DNA of 64,000 bases from Symbioplanes lichenis (GTDB lineage Bacteria > Actinomycetota > Actinomycetes > Mycobacteriales > Micromonosporaceae): NCBI RefSeq assembly GCF_030709675.1, contig NZ_JAUZQD010000002.1:558001-622000 (forward strand), written 5' to 3'. The stretch's first letter is position 1. Every line of letters begins with the position of its first letter. Made by a program: the position numbers and the translations under genes. Below, one piece after another: positions 17,333 through 26,384 of this stretch. Under the pieces are notes generated by a model. The model was not told where the DNA came from. It did no database searches and worked only from the letters and a program-made list of their open reading frames with translations.

Positions 17333-18904
17333 ATGACATCACGCAGTCTGTACGGGTGGTTCGCGACATCCCTGGCTTCCCATCCGCACGCGGTGGCACT
17401 CGAGATCGGCACCACGGCGCTGACCTACGCCGAGCTGGATCGGGCCGCCGCCTGGATGGCGGAGCGCATCTGTGCGGCCGCGGCCGGTGTCCCGTCGCGA
17501 GTCGGCCTGCTGACATCGCGCGGCCTCCCCGGCTATGTCGCCTACGTCGCCGCCCTGCGGCTGGGCGCCACCGTGGTCCCGCTCAACCCGGCCGCACCGC
17601 CGATCCGCAATTACGCCATCATCGACGAGGCTGCAGTCGACATCACGGTCGTCGACGCGACCTCCGGAGCCCTGACGGAGGTCCACGAGGGACCGCGGGG
17701 TCCACGCCTGCTGGACATGACAGGTTTCGATCTCGCCGAGGTGCCGGCCCGGATGCCCGGACCGAGGACTCCGGGTGTGACCCGTGCCGCCGCCAAGGAC
17801 CTCGCGTACATCATCTTCACCAGCGGCACGACAGGGAGCCCGAAGGGCGTTCCCATCCGGAACGAGAGCATCTCGGCCTACCTGGAACACGCCATCGACC
17901 GCTACGCGCTCGGTCCCGGATGCCGGACGAGCCAGATGTTCGAGATGTCCTTCGATGCTTCGTTGCTCGAGATATTCGGCACCTGGGGATCGGGCGCCAC
18001 GTTGTGCGTGCCGGAGCCCGCCGACGTCTTCACGCCTGTCCGGTACGCGAACGCCAGGAAGTTGACGCACTGGATGTCGGTTCCGTCGATCATTTCCTTC
18101 GCCCGGCAGTTCCGGGCACTCACGCCAGGCAGCATGCCCACCGTGCGCTGTGCGGTCTTCGGTGGGGAGACACTGACCGTCGATCAGGCTGAGGCGTGGT
18201 GTGCCGCAGCCCCGAACGCAACCGTCCACAACACGTACGGGCCGACAGAGCTCACCGTCTTCGTCACCGACTACCAGCTCCCCCAGGACCGCTCGAGGTG
18301 GCCCCGTTCATCGAACGGGTCGGTCCCGCTCGGGCCGATGTTCCCCGGCGCGGAGTGGATTCTCCTCGACGACGACCAACGGCCGGTGCCATCCGACGGC
18401 GAACTCTGCATTCGCGGCGTGCAGCGTTTCGACGGTTATCTGAACGCCGCTCAGAACAGCGGGCGCTTCGTCGCTGTCCGGGCAGTAGATGGTGCTCAGG
18501 ACGACGGCACAGCCGAGACGGTCGCCGACAGTGCGTACTACCGAACCGGGGACCGGTGCTGCCTGGAAGACGGCGCGCTGATCCATCTCGGGCGTATCGA
18601 CGACCAGGTCAAGATCCGGGGACACCGGATCGAACTGGGCGAGATCGAGTCGGTGCTGCGCGGGCATCCGGAGGTGGTGGCCGTCGTCGTGGTGGCCGTG
18701 ACTGCCGACGACGGGGAGATCGAGCTGCACGGCGTGTACACCGGCAAGGAAATTCCGGGCGCCGAGTTCGCCCATCTCCTGAGCGTGCTGCCCGCTTACA
18801 TGCGTCCGCGGGAAATCCGTCATCGCGAATCGATCCCACTGACCCCCGTCGGCAAGGTGGACCGCAGACATCTCGCCTCGGAGCTCGGCACACCTCTTCG
18901 CTGA
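17333..18904 (+). CDS. Free-standing amino acid adenylation protein
   Basis: A 523-residue adenylation enzyme with no carrier domain: FTSGTTGSPKG near 161, MSFDASLLEIF near 203, TYGPTEL near 303, YYRTGDR near 400, IRGHRIELGEIE near 425 and PVGKVDRR near 510. The specificity positions read by hand are about D-A-L-S-A-F-T-V-F-K. The Asp that binds the alpha-amino group is present, but the rest matches no code I recognise. It must load a carrier in trans; candidates are the free carriers at 7889 and 13829 and the PCP of the next protein, which lacks its own A domain. Confidence 0.88.
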   Translation: MTSRSLYGWFATSLASHPHAVALEIGTTALTYAELDRAAAWMAERICAAAAGVPSRVGLLTSRGLPGYVAYVAALRLGATVVPLNPAAPPIRNYAIIDEAAVDITVVDATSGALTEVHEGPRGPRLLDMTGFDLAEVPARMPGPRTPGVTRAAAKDLAYIIFTSGTTGSPKGVPIRNESISAYLEHAIDRYALGPGCRTSQMFEMSFDASLLEIFGTWGSGATLCVPEPADVFTPVRYANARKLTHWMSVPSIISFARQFRALTPGSMPTVRCAVFGGETLTVDQAEAWCAAAPNATVHNTYGPTELTVFVTDYQLPQDRSRWPRSSNGSVPLGPMFPGAEWILLDDDQRPVPSDGELCIRGVQRFDGYLNAAQNSGRFVAVRAVDGAQDDGTAETVADSAYYRTGDRCCLEDGALIHLGRIDDQVKIRGHRIELGEIESVLRGHPEVVAVVVVAVTADDGEIELHGVYTGKEIPGAEFAHLLSVLPAYMRPREIRHRESIPLTPVGKVDRRHLASELGTPLR

Positions 18905-18940
18905 CCCGGCGAGGCCGACCACATCGCAAGGAGCAGCAGG

Positions 18941-21310
18941 ATGACTCCCGATTTCGCCGTGACCGCCCCGACCGCCCAGCAGGAGGCGTTGTGGTGGCTC
19001 TGTCAGCGCGCCGAGGACGCCTCGATGTACACCATCACCCGGCGGTTCGCGGCCGGCGCCCCCATCGACGTGGCGGTCCTGCGAATGGCATATCAAGCTC
19101 TGGTGGACCGGCACGACGCGCTCCGGATGTCGTTCCACCGCGACGGTGGGACACTGCGACTGCGATTCGTGAAGCATGCTCCGGCGGCCGTCGAGCTGAT
19201 CGAGTTCGGCGATCCCACGGACGTGTCACCTGACGCCCTCTTCCAGGCCGTGGCGGAGGAGATTCACTATCGGCCGATCCCCCTCGATCACGCTCCGCTG
19301 GTGGGTCTGGTCGTCACTCGCGTCGGTGGCCGCGACGAGTTGCTGCTGGCCGGGCATCACGCCGCGGTCGACGGATGGGCCCTCGAGATCCTTCTCGACG
19401 AGCTCTCCGTGCTCTACGAGGGCTTCTCGCGGGCCGCTCCGGCCGCGTTCGCCGAAGCCGCCCCACGATTTCAGGACTATGCCGCCGAGCAGGAGGAACG
19501 CCGTGCCGCGGGGGGCTGGCCGTCGGAGATCGATTACTGGCGACGCCGCCTGGACGGCGCGGTCGCCACCACCGTCCATCCCGACCACGACCGGCATGCC
19601 GGGGCGGGATCGGCCGGAGCCATGGTCACCTTCGCCTTCAGCCCCCGGGCCGTGCGAGGACTCTCGGAGCTGGCACAGGCAACCGCGGGAACCCCTTTCT
19701 CGGTCATGCTGGCCGCCTTGATGATCACTCTGGCGCGGGGCGGCGCCGGACCGGACGTCAGTCTGGGCGTCATCACGGCCAACCGGATGAGCCGGTCCGA
19801 CCAGCATCTGGTCGGTTACCTGGCGAACAACTGTGTGGTGCGGGAGGTTGCCACGGCGTGGGACACGGTCGCGACGATGGTCGAACGGTGCCGGAGCCGG
19901 GTGGTGGACATCCTGCGGCATCAGGCGGCGCCGTTCTCCCTGGTCTTCGCGGCACTCACCGAGGAGCTCCGCACAGACTTCGGCGGCACGACCCCAGTGC
20001 TGCTGAACTACATCGGCTCCCAGAAGGATGTGAGCCTGGGGGACACGGCCCTGTTCGAACGCCCCAGCCCCAGCCGCACCGCTCGGACGGACCTGGCGCT
20101 GACCTACTGGGACAGTGACAGCGCCCTGACGGCCGAGGTGGAGTACAGCACGGTGCGCTTCGAGGAGAGCACGATCCTCACCCTGCTCCAGGACATCGAA
20201 ACGGTGCTCTGCGCCGCGCCGGTGGATCCGATCGTGTCACTGCCACTGACGACCCGATCCGTACGTCGTCGTCCGCAGCCGACCGGTGCCCCACCCACCG
20301 CACAGAGCCTGTCGGAGTCGTCCATGACCGGTCTGGTCGCGACGGTGTGGACCGAGATGCTGGGGTCTCCCCCGGAGAGCGCCGATGACGATTTCTTCGC
20401 CGCCGGTGGGCATTCCCTGAACGCCGTGATGTTCGTGGCAGCCCTGGCCGAACGGGCCGACGTCAGCCTCGACCTGCCGGCCTGGCTGGCTGCTCCGACG
20501 TACGGCCAGATCGTGGCCCAACTGGTCGGACGGGACCGTTCCGAGCCGGCCACGGCGGCGAGCACCGTGGTGCCGGTCCGGGAGGGCCAGGGGCACCACC
20601 TGCATCTGATCGGAGGCGCGGGCGGCACACCGAACGACTTTCGTGAACTCGTCGCGGCACTGCCGTCCGGATGGCGCGTCACCTGGTCGCAGGAGCGAGA
20701 GGCGCTCCGCACGGTGCCCACCATGGCCCAGAGGTACCGCCAGGACCTCGACGCCGAAGGACTACGGCCCGACGTCATCTGCGGATGGTCCGTGGGCGGG
20801 CTCGTGGGTTACGAGATGGTCCTCCAGTACGACGCTGCGGCTCCCGCCCTCGTGGTGATCGACTCCGCACCGCCCACCGGCGCCGTCACCCACCCGGATG
20901 CGCTCCTGCAGGAGCTCCGGGCCTTCGTCGTCATGGTGTGCGCGTCGCTGGGCGGCAGGGCGGCGGACCTGGCCCCTTCCGTCTCCGCTGACAACGTCGA
21001 ACTGGCCCTGCTCGCGCTCGCCGCCCGGCTGCGGACGGCGGGCCATGACGTGCGGCCCGACGTCCTGTCGCAGCGATGGAACACGTTCCGCCGCCAATGG
21101 GCAGCCGGCGCTGCCTATGTCGCCGATGCCCCCGTCACCACGGAGGCCCTCCTAGTCGCGGCCGAACTCGACGACGCCGGCGTGCGGAGCTGGCTGTCCT
21201 GGATCAAGCCGGCTCCGAAGGCCGTCCGGGCTGCCACCGACCACTTCGGCGTTCTCCGGGGAGATCACATCCGGCGGGTGGGCGAGGCTTTGACGGACCT
21301 CGTTGCCTGA
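18941..21310 (+). CDS. NRPS termination protein: condensation - PCP - thioesterase
   Basis: A 789-residue protein with C, PCP and TE but no A domain. The C domain has GHHAAVDGW near 138. The PCP serine is in AGGHSLNAVM near 490. The type I thioesterase has nucleophile motif CGWSVGG near 613 and the C-terminal histidine in TDHFGVLRG near 767. It accepts the chain from the upstream module, couples it to a residue loaded in trans (probably by the adenylation protein at 17333) and releases the product by hydrolysis or cyclisation. Its last 159 bases overlap the convergent MFS gene. Confidence 0.92.
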   Translation: MTPDFAVTAPTAQQEALWWLCQRAEDASMYTITRRFAAGAPIDVAVLRMAYQALVDRHDALRMSFHRDGGTLRLRFVKHAPAAVELIEFGDPTDVSPDALFQAVAEEIHYRPIPLDHAPLVGLVVTRVGGRDELLLAGHHAAVDGWALEILLDELSVLYEGFSRAAPAAFAEAAPRFQDYAAEQEERRAAGGWPSEIDYWRRRLDGAVATTVHPDHDRHAGAGSAGAMVTFAFSPRAVRGLSELAQATAGTPFSVMLAALMITLARGGAGPDVSLGVITANRMSRSDQHLVGYLANNCVVREVATAWDTVATMVERCRSRVVDILRHQAAPFSLVFAALTEELRTDFGGTTPVLLNYIGSQKDVSLGDTALFERPSPSRTARTDLALTYWDSDSALTAEVEYSTVRFEESTILTLLQDIETVLCAAPVDPIVSLPLTTRSVRRRPQPTGAPPTAQSLSESSMTGLVATVWTEMLGSPPESADDDFFAAGGHSLNAVMFVAALAERADVSLDLPAWLAAPTYGQIVAQLVGRDRSEPATAASTVVPVREGQGHHLHLIGGAGGTPNDFRELVAALPSGWRVTWSQEREALRTVPTMAQRYRQDLDAEGLRPDVICGWSVGGLVGYEMVLQYDAAAPALVVIDSAPPTGAVTHPDALLQELRAFVVMVCASLGGRAADLAPSVSADNVELALLALAARLRTAGHDVRPDVLSQRWNTFRRQWAAGAAYVADAPVTTEALLVAAELDDAGVRSWLSWIKPAPKAVRAATDHFGVLRGDHIRRVGEALTDLVA

Positions 21311-22606
21311 GACCTCCGCACCAGCGGACGAGTCATGAGAACCGTCCCCGGCACCACGCGCGCGCCGGTGATGGTGCCACGCGACGACGGGACCGATGGC
21401 GACGGCGGGAAAGAGCATCAGCAGGCCGAGCGCCAGCCATCCCGGTGGCCCCCACACCAGGACCAGGGCGGTCAGGACCATGGGGGCGATCATGCGGCCC
21501 AGCTGGGCCCCCATCGCGTAGGTCGCCTGATACTGGCCGGGTGCGTCAGGCGGTGCCATGCCGTAGGACAGTCCCCAGCCCGCGGCCGACTGCCGCAACT
21601 CACCGAGGCCGTGCAGAACAACACCGCCGATGATGAGAGCGACCACGAGAGGAGTAGGACCGCGCGACGTCAGGGCGAAGATGGCGCAGGCGCCGGCGAC
21701 GAGCAGCCCGGACCAGCGCATGGCGCGTACCGCGCCGGCGGTGCCCTCGGTGCCGCGCGACATCCTGACCTGAAGGAGCACCACCATGACGGCGTTGAGA
21801 ACCATGCAGGCGGCAATCAGCCAGTGCGGGGCCCGGGTGAATTGGACTATCCAGAGCGGAAGGACGATCTGAAGAATCCCTCCGTGCATCGACATCAGCC
21901 CGTCCAGCACGACGAACGCCAGGAACGGCTTGTCGCGGAGGGAGGTGAGGCGGGGTTCCGAGGGCTTGTGGGGAATCGGCGCGAGATGCGGCAGACGCAG
22001 CGCGATCAGCGCGATGACGACGTAGCTGAGGGCGTTGCCGAGGATGAGGACGCGGTACACCATGGGCGTCCCGACCGCCAATCCGATCCCGCCCAGCGCC
22101 GACCCGAGGGTGATACCGACATTCGCCAGCGAACGGAAGATCGCGCGGGTACGAACCCGCTCGTCCCGCGGAACCAGTCCGGCGATCAGGGCTTGCCGCG
22201 CACCGCGCTGCGCCGCATCGGCCAGAGCGGTCAACACAGACACGACGAGGAAGCCGACGAAACCCTGCGCGAAGATCATCGCTGCGGAGAAAGAGGCGAG
22301 CAACAGGTAGAAGACGGCCTGCAGCAGCCGTGGTCCGCGCCGGTCGGCCAGGTATCCGAACGGTGTGCTGGACAGCAACGAGGCCAGTGCCGAACACGTC
22401 AGTGCGACGCCCAGCTCCGTGGCCGACAGTCCCAGCACGACTGTGGCGTACAAGGCGCTGGAAGTGATCCACAGGCCGGAGCCGGTCGTATTGACCAGGG
22501 TAATGGTGCCGAGGACCCGGGCGGGTCCGGCCGGCGGTACGAGCTGGCGGAGGAAGGTGCTTACTGGCAAGATTTCAACCCGCGGGTGTGGAAGGACCGG
22601 TGACAT
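21152..22606 (-). CDS. MFS transporter (probable product exporter)
   Basis: A 484-residue major facilitator protein with about 12 hydrophobic segments. The loop FGYLADRRGPRLL near residue 85 is the MFS motif A region. After the last membrane segment (about 415) comes a polar tail of some 65 residues, encoded entirely opposite the thioesterase gene, so the tail may have arisen by loss of an earlier stop. ATG 22606 follows GGAAAGAC. It is the last gene of a leftward set with the enolase-family and homocitrate-synthase-like genes, 39 bases after the latter. Export of the cluster product, or self-protection, is the likely role. Confidence 0.85.
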   Translation of the reverse strand: MSPVLPHPRVEILPVSTFLRQLVPPAGPARVLGTITLVNTTGSGLWITSSALYATVVLGLSATELGVALTCSALASLLSSTPFGYLADRRGPRLLQAVFYLLLASFSAAMIFAQGFVGFLVVSVLTALADAAQRGARQALIAGLVPRDERVRTRAIFRSLANVGITLGSALGGIGLAVGTPMVYRVLILGNALSYVVIALIALRLPHLAPIPHKPSEPRLTSLRDKPFLAFVVLDGLMSMHGGILQIVLPLWIVQFTRAPHWLIAACMVLNAVMVVLLQVRMSRGTEGTAGAVRAMRWSGLLVAGACAIFALTSRGPTPLVVALIIGGVVLHGLGELRQSAAGWGLSYGMAPPDAPGQYQATYAMGAQLGRMIAPMVLTALVLVWGPPGWLALGLLMLFPAVAIGPVVAWHHHRRARGAGDGSHDSSAGAEVSGNEVRQSLAHPPDVISPENAEVVGGSPDGLRSRLDPGQPAPHAGVVEFGRD

Positions 22607-22645
22607 GTCTTTCCGCGCGGCCGATCGGCCGGCCCGGCGAAGCGA

Positions 22646-23599
22646 TCATGACTGGATCGTGGCGGACCGCCCGAATTCAGCCGGCGGGCGCCAGTTGTAG
22701 CATGCCGGCTCCCGGCGCACCGCGACCTGATGCAACCGAGCCGTGTGCGTGAAACTGTGCCGTCCGACCACGGGGCGGCGCAACCCCGGATCGTCGCCCG
22801 CAGCCTCGGCGACAGTCTGGCTCAGGTCGTACAGGGTTGCGGGGTCCACCCCGCAGGGGACACCGAGATGGTGCAGGTTCGCCACGAGCATGCACGTATC
22901 CACGATGCCGCACCGTTCGCCCAGGCCGTTCACGGAGGACGAGACATGCGTCGCCCCCGATCCGATCGCTTCCAGCGTGTTGGCCAGCGCCAGCCCGCGG
23001 TCGTCATGGAAGTGGACTTCGAGATCGACGGGCGGAAGGTCTCGGCGCAAGGCGGAGATGACGCTGCGGACCTCGGCCGGGTCGCAGATTCCCACCGAGT
23101 CCGCGAAGCAGACGCGTTCGGCTCCGGCGTCGATGGCCACGAGGTAGGCCTTCAGCATGTCCGGATAGGGCGTCCGGGAAGCGTCCTCGACGGTGTACCG
23201 CACCCTCAGACCGAGACTGCGCGCCAGAGCCACAGACGGGCCGATCGTGCTGATGATCTCGGCGGCATCCCGTCGCAGCCGGAAGCGCTGGGAGTATTCG
23301 TTGACGCCGAGAAAAATGCCGACCCACGAGGCGCCGGTATCCGCGACCGCCCGTATGTCGGATGCATGCGCCCGCGAGTGGCCCATGACGGAGGTGAACA
23401 ACCCAGTTCTCACCACGGCTTCGGTGCGGGCGCGTTCGTTCGCCGAGGCGCTGGGGTGACCGATTTCGACGTGCTGCACATTGGCGGCGTGCAGCGCCGC
23501 GGCCACGACTACCGAGTTGACCGGATCGAAGGCGGTGCCGGGAGACTGGTTGCCCTCGCGGAGGGTGCAGTCGACGACGATGATGTGGTCCGCGATCAT
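22646..23599 (-). CDS. Homocitrate/isopropylmalate synthase-like acyltransferase (HMGL-like TIM barrel)
   Basis: A 317-residue HMGL-like enzyme: VDCTLREGNQSPG at the N-terminus, VEDASRTPYPD near 145, CFADSVGICDP near 175, metal histidines in EVHFHDDRGLALAN near 205 and SVNGLGERCG near 232. It lacks the regulatory C-terminal domain of LeuA. Family members condense acetyl-CoA with an alpha-keto acid to a 2-alkylmalate. The start ATG overlaps the stop of the enolase-family gene. No aconitase or dehydrogenase partner is present, so a full chain-elongation cycle cannot be drawn; it may supply an unusual acid unit. Confidence 0.82.
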   Translation of the reverse strand: MIADHIIVVDCTLREGNQSPGTAFDPVNSVVVAAALHAANVQHVEIGHPSASANERARTEAVVRTGLFTSVMGHSRAHASDIRAVADTGASWVGIFLGVNEYSQRFRLRRDAAEIISTIGPSVALARSLGLRVRYTVEDASRTPYPDMLKAYLVAIDAGAERVCFADSVGICDPAEVRSVISALRRDLPPVDLEVHFHDDRGLALANTLEAIGSGATHVSSSVNGLGERCGIVDTCMLVANLHHLGVPCGVDPATLYDLSQTVAEAAGDDPGLRRPVVGRHSFTHTARLHQVAVRREPACYNWRPPAEFGRSATIQS

Positions 23600-24741
23600 C
23601 GGCGGGCGCTCACGACAGCCCGCCGCGAGGAGTACTTGCGCACCTTGTCCTCGTTGACCACGACACCCAGGCCGGGACGATCGGTTCCGATCGTGACGAC
23701 GCCTTCCTTGAAGGAATAGCAGGCCTCGTCGACGATGTCGTCGACGAAGCGCTCGGCCGGACTGCCGTACCCCGTGGTGGCCAGGACCGGGATGCTGGAG
23801 GCGAAGTGGTGCAACGCGGCCGTGCCGATGCCGAAGGGATGCATGCTGCCCGTACTGACCTGCAGGCCGGAACACTCGGCAGCGTGCTGCAGCCGGCGCG
23901 AAGCCAGGACCCCGCCGGACTTGAAGGGTTTCAGGCAGATCACGTCGGCGGCGCCGAGGGAGATCACGTGGCGGAGGTCGGTCTCGGAGAACACGCTCTC
24001 GTCGGCGATGACGGGAATCTGCACGGCCGCCCTCACCTGAGCCAGCGCCCAGACATCGGCGCCCGGTGTGGGCTGCTCGACGGCAAGGAGCCCATAGTCC
24101 TCGAGCGCCCGGATCATCCGTATCGCGTCATTGGCCTGATAGGATCCATTGGGATCGATCTCCAACTCGAACTCCGGACCCAGCGCCTCGCGGACCGCGC
24201 GGAAGCAGGCCACATCCATGGCCACGTCCCCGGACCCCTTGAGGGTCAGACGTGCGTATCCTTCGTCGCGCAGATCGCGGGCGCGGGCGGCGACCTGCTG
24301 CGGCTCGGCCAGCGGCAAGCTGCGGCTGACACCGTAGGACGCATGGAATTGCCCGCCCAGCTGCACAGCGAGCGAGACGCCGAGGAGCTTGCCCTGCAGG
24401 TCCAAGAGCGCGTGGTCCACCGCGGCCTTCGCGAAAAGATGACCGCGAATGACACCGTCCACGGCGGAAAGCGTCACCAACGGTTCCCACGCGGATCGGC
24501 CCAGGAGCATCGGGGCCAAATATGATTCCAGCACCGCCGCTATTGTTTCCGGAGCGTCACCCTGAGCGGGATATCCGCTGGAGATGATTCCCGTCTCGCC
24601 CCATCCGACTGTTCCATCAGCCGTCTCCACACGAAGGACAACGTGCCTGCCCTTGGGGGTGATGTTCGTAGCAGTGCGGTACGGAACTCGATAAGGAATC
24701 TCAACGACAGCAATTTCGACGTGATCGATCGGCGCGCTCAC
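23596..24741 (-). CDS. Enolase-superfamily enzyme (mandelate racemase/muconate lactonizing group)
   Basis: A 381-residue enolase-superfamily protein. The metal triad is Asp196 (LEIDPNGSY), Glu222 (AVEQPTPG) and Asp247/Glu248 (IADESVF). Catalytic lysines are probably Lys168 in LTLKGSG and Lys271 in CLKPFKSGG, the two-lysine pattern of the MLE subgroup, although the first K of the usual KxK is Thr166. Such enzymes abstract a proton alpha to a carboxylate (racemase, epimerase, dehydratase or cycloisomerase). Coupled translation with the homocitrate-synthase-like gene suggests both act on one carboxylic acid. Confidence 0.82.
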   Translation of the reverse strand: MSAPIDHVEIAVVEIPYRVPYRTATNITPKGRHVVLRVETADGTVGWGETGIISSGYPAQGDAPETIAAVLESYLAPMLLGRSAWEPLVTLSAVDGVIRGHLFAKAAVDHALLDLQGKLLGVSLAVQLGGQFHASYGVSRSLPLAEPQQVAARARDLRDEGYARLTLKGSGDVAMDVACFRAVREALGPEFELEIDPNGSYQANDAIRMIRALEDYGLLAVEQPTPGADVWALAQVRAAVQIPVIADESVFSETDLRHVISLGAADVICLKPFKSGGVLASRRLQHAAECSGLQVSTGSMHPFGIGTAALHHFASSIPVLATTGYGSPAERFVDDIVDEACYSFKEGVVTIGTDRPGLGVVVNEDKVRKYSSRRAVVSARR

Positions 24742-24869
24742 GACGTCCTTTCAGAGGCTCTCGGAGTCTGGAAGGTGTGCTCCAGTACAATTGCGCTCCG
24801 TGACCGCAATGACTTCGACTGTACCCGGACTGCGTGTCAAATTTCAACACCACTTGACGGGATTCAATC
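24742..24869. promoter_or_regulatory. Divergent promoter region, enolase-family operon / GT-like gene 3
   Basis: This short, comparatively AT-rich gap separates a leftward and a rightward gene. TTGAC occurs at about 24854 and again at about 24874, and GTCAA at about 24838 forms an inverted repeat with the first. They could be -35 elements or operator half-sites. No clear -10 pairing is visible. Confidence 0.3.
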
Positions 24870-26006
24870 TTGTTTGACGTCCACAGTGCTCAAACGGTAT
24901 GCGGGGGGCCGGACCCCATCTCCGTATCGGTTGTCATCATGTCGCATGTCGAGCGCGTCGCGAGTGCGAGCCGAGTGCGGGCGTCACTGTCCGACATGGA
25001 CGTGCGGGTGGTGACGGGCGGCGACGGCGAGCCCTCGCCGGAACTGGCCCTGCGCACGGCCGCACGGGCCTGGAACAGCATCGCTCCCGGCGCCACCCAT
25101 CATCTGGTCCTGCAGGACGACGTCCTGCCGTGCGCCAACTTCGCCGCCATGCTGACAACAGCGGTCCGGGCACGCCCGTCCGCCTGCTTCTCACTGTTTG
25201 CGGAGTGGGCTTCGCTGAGCGGGCAGTCCGCCCGCCTCGCGGCCATCGCGGGGTGCCCGTGGGCACCCGTGGTCGACGAGTTCATGCCCGCACCCGCAGT
25301 GCTCCTCCCGGCGGAGGTGGCACGCGGATTCGCGGATCACCTGGAGGCCGCCCTGGGCGGGCCGGAGCGGCGAGACGCCTTCCTACTGGCGTCCTACCTG
25401 GAACAACGCGGCGAGACCCCCTATGTCCTGGTGCCCAATCTGGTCGAGCACGACGTTCCGGTGGTTCCGAGCCTGCTGCCCAACGGCAAAGTCCGCGGTC
25501 CCCGGCGGTCGGCGTGCTACGCCGGTCAGCTGCCGGCGCCGGAGACCACCCTCGTCGGCACCCCGGACGAACTCGCCTATCCCGCGCTGTTGCCCTATCA
25601 CTCCCGGGACGACCTGGTGTCCTTCATGCTGTCCCGCGCCGGCGGAAGGGGCCGGTGGGAGCGAGATCCCGTTTTCCGCTGGGCCCGGGGACGAGGTTGG
25701 GACCTGCGCACCCTCCATGCCCTGGCCGACGAGGTACGACCGCGCCGGACGCCGGCCATCGGCGCCGACCTGCGGCGAGAATTCTGGTTGAGCGGCTTCG
25801 CCGCTGGGTTCGTTCTGCGTGCACACCTGCCCGACGATGATGACCTCAGCCAGCGCCTGAGGACCGACATGCCCCGCCTGGCCCTGCGGACGATGGCGAC
25901 GGGCCCGCTGCGCCGCCTGCTGGCTGAGCCGGTTCTCCTGAGCGAAGGCGCGAACATTCTCCCGATCGTCGAGCACGGCCTGCTGCAGGGCTACGCGAAC
26001 GCGTGA
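24870..26006 (+). CDS. GT-A-like glycosyltransferase family protein, paralogue 3 of 3
   Basis: A 378-residue homologue of the proteins at 6526 and 10337: first strand ISVSVVIMSHVERV, GATHHLVLQDDV with Asp83-Asp84, ACFSLFAEWASLSGQ near 108, and LVPNLVEHDVPVVPSLLPNG near 188. The start is uncertain. TTG 24870 retains the first strand seen in its relatives but has no clear ribosome site; ATG 24939 would remove that strand. It is transcribed away from the enolase-family operon. The third copy in one cluster suggests three related but distinct transfers or a multi-subunit role. Confidence 0.6.
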   Translation: MFDVHSAQTVCGGPDPISVSVVIMSHVERVASASRVRASLSDMDVRVVTGGDGEPSPELALRTAARAWNSIAPGATHHLVLQDDVLPCANFAAMLTTAVRARPSACFSLFAEWASLSGQSARLAAIAGCPWAPVVDEFMPAPAVLLPAEVARGFADHLEAALGGPERRDAFLLASYLEQRGETPYVLVPNLVEHDVPVVPSLLPNGKVRGPRRSACYAGQLPAPETTLVGTPDELAYPALLPYHSRDDLVSFMLSRAGGRGRWERDPVFRWARGRGWDLRTLHALADEVRPRRTPAIGADLRREFWLSGFAAGFVLRAHLPDDDDLSQRLRTDMPRLALRTMATGPLRRLLAEPVLLSEGANILPIVEHGLLQGYANA

Positions 26007-26384
26007 CTGTTGCCCATGGTGCGTGACGGTCATCGATGAATGATGCTAGATTGCGCGTGGTGATGATCTGCCACCCCGACACCACCGTATGCTTTCCGTC
26101 ACTGCGTGCGGTTCTCCGCACCCGGGGAATACGCGGCCTAGCAATGAAATGGATGACTATCGATCTGTTTGTCGAATTATGTGGGCCCCGGGCCGGTTCT
26201 TGTGGTTCTCTCTTTATCGCCTCGCCGAGCGGTCATGCGGGGTGGCCGCCAAGAAGGCAACCCGCAAATGGCACAAGAAGGTTGTCAACGTTCCGGTGAC
26301 GTGCACGGTCGTATCCATTCTTCGCAAGCGATTTGCGCGTCTCGCGGCTCCTCGGTGGTAACCGGTCGAAGGAAAGGTCACCGA
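26007..26384. other. Intergenic region before the small-protein gene
   Basis: No full gene is seen. From about 26036 a short frame reads RLRVVMICHPDTTV, which resembles the first strand of the three GT-like proteins (RLSAVVMTHPSRR in the 10337 copy), but the similarity stops soon after and the codon use is poor; it may be a remnant of a fourth copy or chance. An AT-rich stretch at about 26157-26190 could be the promoter of the small gene at 26385, leaving a leader of some 200 bases. Confidence 0.3.
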
